Below the pieces are notes generated by a model, which ran no database searches, was not told the DNA's origin, and saw nothing but the letters and a program-made list of their open reading frames with translations. Positions 6,189-9,530 of a DNA stretch of 9,530 nt are shown one piece after another (the stretch's first letter is position 1; every line of letters starts with the position of its first letter). The DNA comes from Armatimonadota bacterium. GTDB lineage: Bacteria; Armatimonadota; Armatimonadia; Armatimonadales; Armatimonadaceae. Location of the stretch: the NCBI GenBank assembly GCA_014381035.1, contig JACMIS010000544.1, positions 1 through 9,530 on the forward strand, read 5' to 3'. The translations under genes were made by a program, and so were the position numbers.

Positions 6189-7241
6189 CTACAACCGCCA
6201 CAGAAAAACCGCGCCGTCCGTGCCGCCTGTCGCCAGCGTCTTGCCGTCCGGCGAGAACGCTAAGGCGGTGACTTTCGGTGCGCCGGGTCCGGGGTTTTGC
6301 GCGTGCGCGAAGCGGGGTTTGCGTGCCGGGACGAACGTGCCGTCTGCGGTGCGCACGAAGCGATACACCCAGCCGTGGCTGTCGCCCGCCGCGATCTGGT
6401 TGCCGTCTCTGCTCCACGCCGAAACGACGACATCCGCCGTGCCCAGATCGAGCGTTTGTCGCGTCCTCCCGGCGATGCGATTGACGAGGCGCAAGCGGTT
6501 CTTCTCCGGCGTCGCGAAGATGCCCTTGAACTCCGGCGTGAAGCGTACCGCCAGTTCCGTAATGTCCGGTTCTGCACCGTAACACCCCGCAGGCTCGACC
6601 CCTATTTCCTCGCGACTTTTCGGTACCGTCAGGAAATAGGCGCCGTCCGATCTTTGATACATGAAACCGGAGTGGCCGCGCATCTCCTCCCAGGAAAGCA
6701 AGAACGTTTCGCCTTTCACGTCGTATAGTGGGACCGAGCGATAGCCGTCGTTCCTCCAGACCATGAGCTTACCACTCCACGTCGCGATGTAGTTGCCGTC
6801 CGTTGAATAGCGGGAGTAGCCCCGGTCCTTTTTGCCGTAGGCACGCAACGTGCGCGAGCGGCGGAACGGGACGCGACCGAACGCGCCGGCGTCGCGGGTC
6901 GGGAGTTCACTGTCGGCTTTGTCGGTAGATTCCCATAAAACCGCGCCGCCCCCCGCCGCGTCGTCGCCCGCCGAAATCAGCAGGGTTCCGTTGCGGCGGG
7001 GGTCATAGTCTAAAGACAGGACCGGCTTATTGTCCGGCGCGGCGATGGTCACATCCGGGACTCCCATATCTTCGTCGTGCCGCTGGCTCCACCACGCCCC
7101 GAACCATGCCAGCGGCACGGTGCAGAGTAGAAGGAGGAATAACAGTCGCGCACGCGGCGGAATATTCGGTCCTGCCGAGACGGCGTTAGTTGCGGCTGTT
7201 TTCGAGGTGGTTAATGGTGTCACGCAAGGATAACGGCGCAC
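6189..7241 (-). CDS. Membrane-anchored WD40-repeat protein
   Basis: This encodes 350 aa from GTG at 7241-7239. GTG at 7223-7221 is an alternative, and neither has a clear ribosome binding site. One membrane helix lies at about residues 32-51 (RLLFLLLLCTVPLAWFGAWW), so most of the protein is expected outside the cytoplasm. The following part forms beta-propeller blades. The clearest are VLSLDYDPRRNGTLLISAGD with AVLWES, YSTDGNYIATWSGKLMVWRN, VVVSAWSRDGNQIAAGDSHG, and the last one, VTALAFSPDGKTLATGGTDG with AVFLWRL at the very C-terminus. Blades in the middle (about 150-235) are degenerate. It is a likely protein-binding scaffold with no catalytic residues apparent. Its 5' end overlaps the 3' end of the barrel-sandwich-like gene by 56 nt in another frame, so the two are probably co-transcribed and translationally coupled. 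It converges on the TPR gene with 24 bp between the stops. Confidence 0.82.
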   Translation of the reverse strand: MRRYPCVTPLTTSKTAATNAVSAGPNIPPRARLLFLLLLCTVPLAWFGAWWSQRHDEDMGVPDVTIAAPDNKPVLSLDYDPRRNGTLLISAGDDAAGGGAVLWESTDKADSELPTRDAGAFGRVPFRRSRTLRAYGKKDRGYSRYSTDGNYIATWSGKLMVWRNDGYRSVPLYDVKGETFLLSWEEMRGHSGFMYQRSDGAYFLTVPKSREEIGVEPAGCYGAEPDITELAVRFTPEFKGIFATPEKNRLRLVNRIAGRTRQTLDLGTADVVVSAWSRDGNQIAAGDSHGWVYRFVRTADGTFVPARKPRFAHAQNPGPGAPKVTALAFSPDGKTLATGGTDGAVFLWRL

Positions 7242-7530
7242 TGCGGCGCGAGGTTACGCTTCCTTCGGTCAGGTAGACTTTGACACGACGGTCGTTTCCC
7301 TGCCCGGTGATAAGAAGACGGGCGATCCCGGAGAAGGGAGCGATCAAAACGCGGCGCAGGTCGCCATCAAGTCCCAGCACTTCCCCCTCACGCACCGTGG
7401 CACCATCACGGAGGATCGAGGCGTATAACGGGTGGAGGTCGAAAGTCAGCGTGGAAGCCGCTTTGTGTGTGCCATGTTTGAGTTCGGTACTCGTCATCGG
7501 ATTGAGAATGTTTCCTTTTTCGAGCGGCAT
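7186..7530 (-). CDS. Small protein with barrel-sandwich-hybrid (lipoyl/biotinyl-like) domain
   Basis: This encodes 114 aa from ATG at 7530-7528. The frame is open to a TTG at 7569, and ATG at 7497 is also possible; no start has a convincing ribosome binding site. The central region, residues about 30-87, reads HPLYASILRDGATVREGEVL, then a short acidic turn, then VLIAPFSGIARLLI. The spacing of DGxxVxxGxxL and the later APxxG is that of the barrel-sandwich hybrid fold shared by lipoyl and biotinyl domains, HlyD-like adaptors and RnfC. The lysine normally modified in the carrier domains is absent (the turn reads DGDLRRV), so it is unlikely to be a cofactor carrier. The remaining tail is polar. 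No signal peptide is seen. It lies between the PHP gene and the overlapping WD40 gene on the same strand, and its role is unknown. Confidence 0.65.
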   Translation of the reverse strand: MPLEKGNILNPMTSTELKHGTHKAASTLTFDLHPLYASILRDGATVREGEVLGLDGDLRRVLIAPFSGIARLLITGQGNDRRVKVYLTEGSVTSRRSAPLSLRDTINHLENSRN

Positions 7531-7596
7531 CCTTGCCGCATCGCGGTGTGTCAAACTGATCGCTACCAACAGGTCGTTTCGGAAAAGTACGCTTGC

Positions 7597-7604
7597 TTTA
7601 TATA
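7597..7604 (-). promoter_or_regulatory. -10-like TATATAAA upstream of the barrel-sandwich/WD40 pair
   Basis: On the minus strand the sequence reads TATATAAAG (7604 to 7596), giving a TATAAA or TATATA hexamer. It is the only A/T-rich run in the 143-bp gap 7531-7673 between the PHP stop and the next gene. The -35 is poor. A transcript would start near 7590, consistent with any of the candidate starts at 7569, 7530 or 7497. The same gap also contains the inverted pair CCGATT/AATCGG (7643-7648 and 7663-7668). Confidence 0.35.
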
Positions 7605-7673
7605 GAACAATCGAACCGGCGCATTTGTTCCGTTTTGTTATGCCCGATTCCTGCCTTGATTTAATCGGTATTT

Positions 7674-8897
7674 TCAGGAAAGATAGATAGGGTTGCTGTA
7701 GATCCAGGGACGTACTCCCCAGAAAAACGCGCCGAGTCGCCCCGTGAACCGGTATGCCTCGATCCGATACGCGCCGGGATGCGCCGGGATCGTCACGGAA
7801 AGCGTCCCACCGACCGACGACGCGACCGGTTTTCCATCTCGATACAATCGCAACAGGACCGATTCGCCAGGAGCCGACGCCACGAAGCGTATCGATTCGC
7901 CTTGGGAGATGGGCAAATGTTCGCCCATGATGGTTGCCGCGTCCTTCCCTTCTTTAGTCGCTAAAAAACAGAAATTAGTTGGGTCGCCGAGGCAATCATA
8001 CGAGAAATAGCAACGTCCGGCACGAAGGGCGGCATTCACGGCAGGCAGTCGTTCCGCCCCGGCGATGTCGTCCGAGACCAGGACATGGGTCTGGCACGCC
8101 CGGAAAGAGTCCGCATACGTCGGTATCGCGTACATCTTTCCGAACATCTTCATCCGTGCGTGTGCGTCGAGAGACCCGATACCCACTACCTGACGCACCC
8201 CGCCGCGGGTGAGCGAATCCCAGCGCGATAAAGCCGCGTCGGGGCGGCTCGCCATCATCCGAATCACCGCCATCATGCCGCCGAATTGCCGGACGATCAA
8301 AATCCACGGAAGCGAGAGGAAATTGATGTGACGCCGCGCGATGGTCGAGAAGTTCAGCACTTCCAGACCGTCGTAGCCGGAAACGCTCCAGTCCTCGAAG
8401 GGGTGCTTCATGTCGAAGGGGAGCGAGATCAGTGGGAATCCCCGGTGCGCACGGATCGTGTTGATGCCGGTCTGCGCCGAAACCCCGATCACCGGCTCGT
8501 ACTCTGGGGGAACGTCCAAGGCGAGCAGGAACCGCCCCCCTTCCACCGTGACTTCGGTCCCGACCAGCAGAAACGGCGATTCGTTCGCGTACCGCTCCTG
8601 CCAACCGTCGCGGAGGGGTTGCATGGTGTTGTGGTCCGCCATCAGAACGAAGTCCACGCCGGACTCTTTCGCGGCATCCATCACGGTCGGTATGTCGGAA
8701 AGCCCGTCGCTGTAGGTGCTGTGATTATGGATCGCTCCGCGAAGGTCGGTGTGATTTTGCCCCCTCCCCCGCTCCGCAGGAGCGGGGGAGGGGGTTAGGG
8801 GACAAAACAGGAACCGCCCCGCCACGGCGTCCCAGAAGCCGGGCGCGAAGAGAACGTTATACGCGATGCGAAGTTTGGTGCGAAAAGACGATGCCAT
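7674..8897 (-). CDS. PHP-domain predicted metal-dependent phosphoesterase
   Basis: This encodes 407 aa from ATG at 8897-8895; no Shine-Dalgarno sequence is visible. The PHP fold is recognised by HNHSTYSDG at residues 57-65 (H57, H59, D64), VLMADHN (H89) and GTEVT (E115). Later come SLPFDMKHPF (H165), in place of the usual AHP strand, and GSLDAHAR (D244, H246). These are the expected metal ligands of a trinuclear phosphoesterase site; the substrate cannot be told. The C-terminal 100 residues look like a beta-rich domain ending in the NPIYL motif common to PHP proteins of this architecture. Residues about 30-50, between a short N-terminal segment and the first catalytic motif, include PLTPSPAPAERGRGQ, which is encoded by a palindromic repeat and is not part of the fold. 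If that insertion impaired translation, the gene would be a recent pseudogene, but the frame is intact. It is probably downstream of serA. Confidence 0.85.
   Translation of the reverse strand: MASSFRTKLRIAYNVLFAPGFWDAVAGRFLFCPLTPSPAPAERGRGQNHTDLRGAIHNHSTYSDGLSDIPTVMDAAKESGVDFVLMADHNTMQPLRDGWQERYANESPFLLVGTEVTVEGGRFLLALDVPPEYEPVIGVSAQTGINTIRAHRGFPLISLPFDMKHPFEDWSVSGYDGLEVLNFSTIARRHINFLSLPWILIVRQFGGMMAVIRMMASRPDAALSRWDSLTRGGVRQVVGIGSLDAHARMKMFGKMYAIPTYADSFRACQTHVLVSDDIAGAERLPAVNAALRAGRCYFSYDCLGDPTNFCFLATKEGKDAATIMGEHLPISQGESIRFVASAPGESVLLRLYRDGKPVASSVGGTLSVTIPAHPGAYRIEAYRFTGRLGAFFWGVRPWIYSNPIYLS
8760..8794. repeat. C/G-rich hairpin repeat inside the PHP gene
   Basis: A perfect 16-bp stem is formed by CCCCCTCCCCCGCTCC (8760-8775) and its complement (8779-8794) around the 3-nt loop GCA. 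On the minus strand the flanks are TTTTGTCCCCTAA before it and CAAAA after it, so TTTTG and CAAAA are inverted as well. It encodes part of the low-complexity peptide PLTPSPAPAERGRG. It has the same style as the element at 1606-1720, but the arm sequence differs, so they are related families rather than identical copies. Confidence 0.75.
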
Positions 8898-8900
8898 TTA

Positions 8901-9006
8901 GTTGGGTGGTTTGGTTGTTAGGTGATTGGGTTGGGAGTGTTTGCCGAACGGCTATCGGTGGCGACCCGACAAATTACCCAACGACCCAGTAACCCAATCA
9001 TCCAAC
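8901..9006. repeat. Long imperfect G/T-rich inverted repeat between serA and the PHP gene
   Basis: The arms at about 8901-8931 and 8976-9006 match at roughly 24 of 31 positions when one is reverse-complemented. Each arm is built from near-tandem words of the TTGGGT and TTGGTT type. The 44-nt loop contains GCCGAACGGC (8943-8952), a small stem. It fills nearly the whole 111-bp intergenic gap downstream of serA. There is no T tract, so a factor-independent terminator is not supported. Confidence 0.5.
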
Positions 9007-9008
9007 CG

Positions 9009-9530
9009 TCAGAGTTCCACGAAGCGAACCGCTTCCATGCCGTCCATCGCCGCGATTGTGGCGGTTATATCGGCTGGAACCGAGTCATCTACCGACAATG
9101 CCATGATCGAATGCCCGCGCTTGTTGGCACGACCACAGTACATTCCCGCGATATTGACATTCGCCTCACCGAGGAGCGTCCCGACCTTGCCGACCATGCC
9201 GGGGCGGTCCGTGTGGCGCGTGATCAGGTGCATTCCTTCGGGCTTGAAGTCCACCGCGTAGCCGTCGATGCCGACGATGCGGGCGTCCGACGCGCCGTAG
9301 ATCGTGCCCTCGATGGTGCAGATCCGGTCCGAAAGGGCGCGGGCGGTGACGATGATGCGGTTCTTGAACTCGGCGTTTTCCAGCGCGTCGCGGCGCGCTT
9401 CCGTGATGCGGATGCCGCGTTCAGCGGCCAGCGTCGGGGCGTTGACGTAGTTTACCGACGCCGACAGGATCGGCGACAGCAAGCCGCGCATCAGGGCGCG
9501 GGTCAGGTGGACCTGCTGGTTCTGCGCGAA
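9009..9530 (-). CDS. serA: D-3-phosphoglycerate dehydrogenase, C-terminal part
   Basis: The window ends inside this gene; only the last 173 residues are present. They comprise the end of the intervening (ASB) domain and the ACT domain of the long-form enzyme, which oxidises 3-phosphoglycerate to 3-phosphohydroxypyruvate in the first step of serine synthesis. Diagnostic stretches are RGLLSPILSASVNYVNAP and LAAERGI, then GIDGYAVDFKPEGMHL, and the ACT domain from about residue 100: TDRPGMVGKVGTLLGEANVN, IAGMYCGR, and ending AMDGMEAVRFVEL. The ACT domain is the usual site of serine feedback. The NAD-binding and catalytic domains lie beyond position 9530. The gene ends in TGA at 9011-9009 and is followed on the same strand by the PHP gene after 111 bp. 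Confidence 0.92.
   Translation of the reverse strand, partial: FAQNQQVHLTRALMRGLLSPILSASVNYVNAPTLAAERGIRITEARRDALENAEFKNRIIVTARALSDRICTIEGTIYGASDARIVGIDGYAVDFKPEGMHLITRHTDRPGMVGKVGTLLGEANVNIAGMYCGRANKRGHSIMALSVDDSVPADITATIAAMDGMEAVRFVEL

Noticed and set aside
5039..6271. 410-residue plus-strand open frame overlapping the TPR gene
   Set aside because: It is arginine-rich with no domain, lies in another frame of a well-supported TPR gene, and runs into the convergent WD40 gene. It is a shadow of high-GC coding DNA.
7549..7554. Exact TTGACA on the minus strand as a -35 box
   Set aside because: The sequence 16-18 bp downstream is GC-rich (GATGCC) with no -10, so it is probably coincidental.
7643..7668. 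CCGATT/AATCGG inverted repeat as terminator of the PHP gene
   Set aside because: The stem is only 6 bp with a 14-nt loop and no T run follows on the minus strand, so it is too weak to call.
8286..8798. 170-residue plus-strand frame opposite the PHP gene
   Set aside because: The opposite strand encodes clear PHP catalytic motifs through the whole region, and this frame has no recognisable domain or start signal.

Overview
The window is a GC-rich (roughly 60%) chromosomal stretch from a free-living bacterium, with nine protein genes, no RNA genes, and no transposase, phage gene or CRISPR array. Taxonomy cannot be fixed from the sequence. The ECF sigma/zinc-finger anti-sigma pair, the WD40 and TPR proteins, weak or absent Shine-Dalgarno sites, and C/G-rich palindromes inside genes would suit Armatimonadota or a similarly under-sampled phylum. 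That is a guess, not a call.

Left part (1-2301): two small minus-strand genes form a probable operon, a two-helix membrane protein (747 to 463) and a small protein with a strongly acidic tail (426 to 100). A 105-bp divergent intergenic region separates them from a plus-strand polytopic membrane protein of about 482 aa (853-2301) that resembles GT-C glycosyltransferases. This protein carries an in-frame composite palindromic element at 1606-1720.

Centre (2302-6164): a 214-bp leader rich in inverted repeats precedes a plus-strand three-gene operon. It encodes an ECF sigma factor (2516-3304), a membrane zinc-finger anti-sigma factor with a long exported C-terminal part (3310-4398), and an exported TPR protein (4392-6164). 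The genes lie 5 nt apart and then overlap by 7 nt, which suggests one cell-surface signalling unit. A terminator-like hairpin sits at the 3' end of the sigma gene, just ahead of the anti-sigma start.

Right part (6165-9530): all genes are on the minus strand. In transcription order they are the 3' part of D-3-phosphoglycerate dehydrogenase (serA, cut by the window end), a PHP-domain predicted phosphoesterase (8897 to 7674) whose N-terminus is interrupted by a second C/G-rich palindrome, a small barrel-sandwich-hybrid-like protein (7530 to 7186), and a membrane-anchored WD40 protein (7241 to 6189) that overlaps it. The WD40 gene converges on the TPR gene with 24 bp between them.

The most notable signals are the short mobile-looking palindromes that sit in frame inside two unrelated genes and are free of stop codons in all frames, the hairpin between sigma and anti-sigma, and two further intergenic repeat types: CTTTGTG/CTTGGCG tandem words at 33-87 and a long G/T-rich inverted repeat at 8901-9006.
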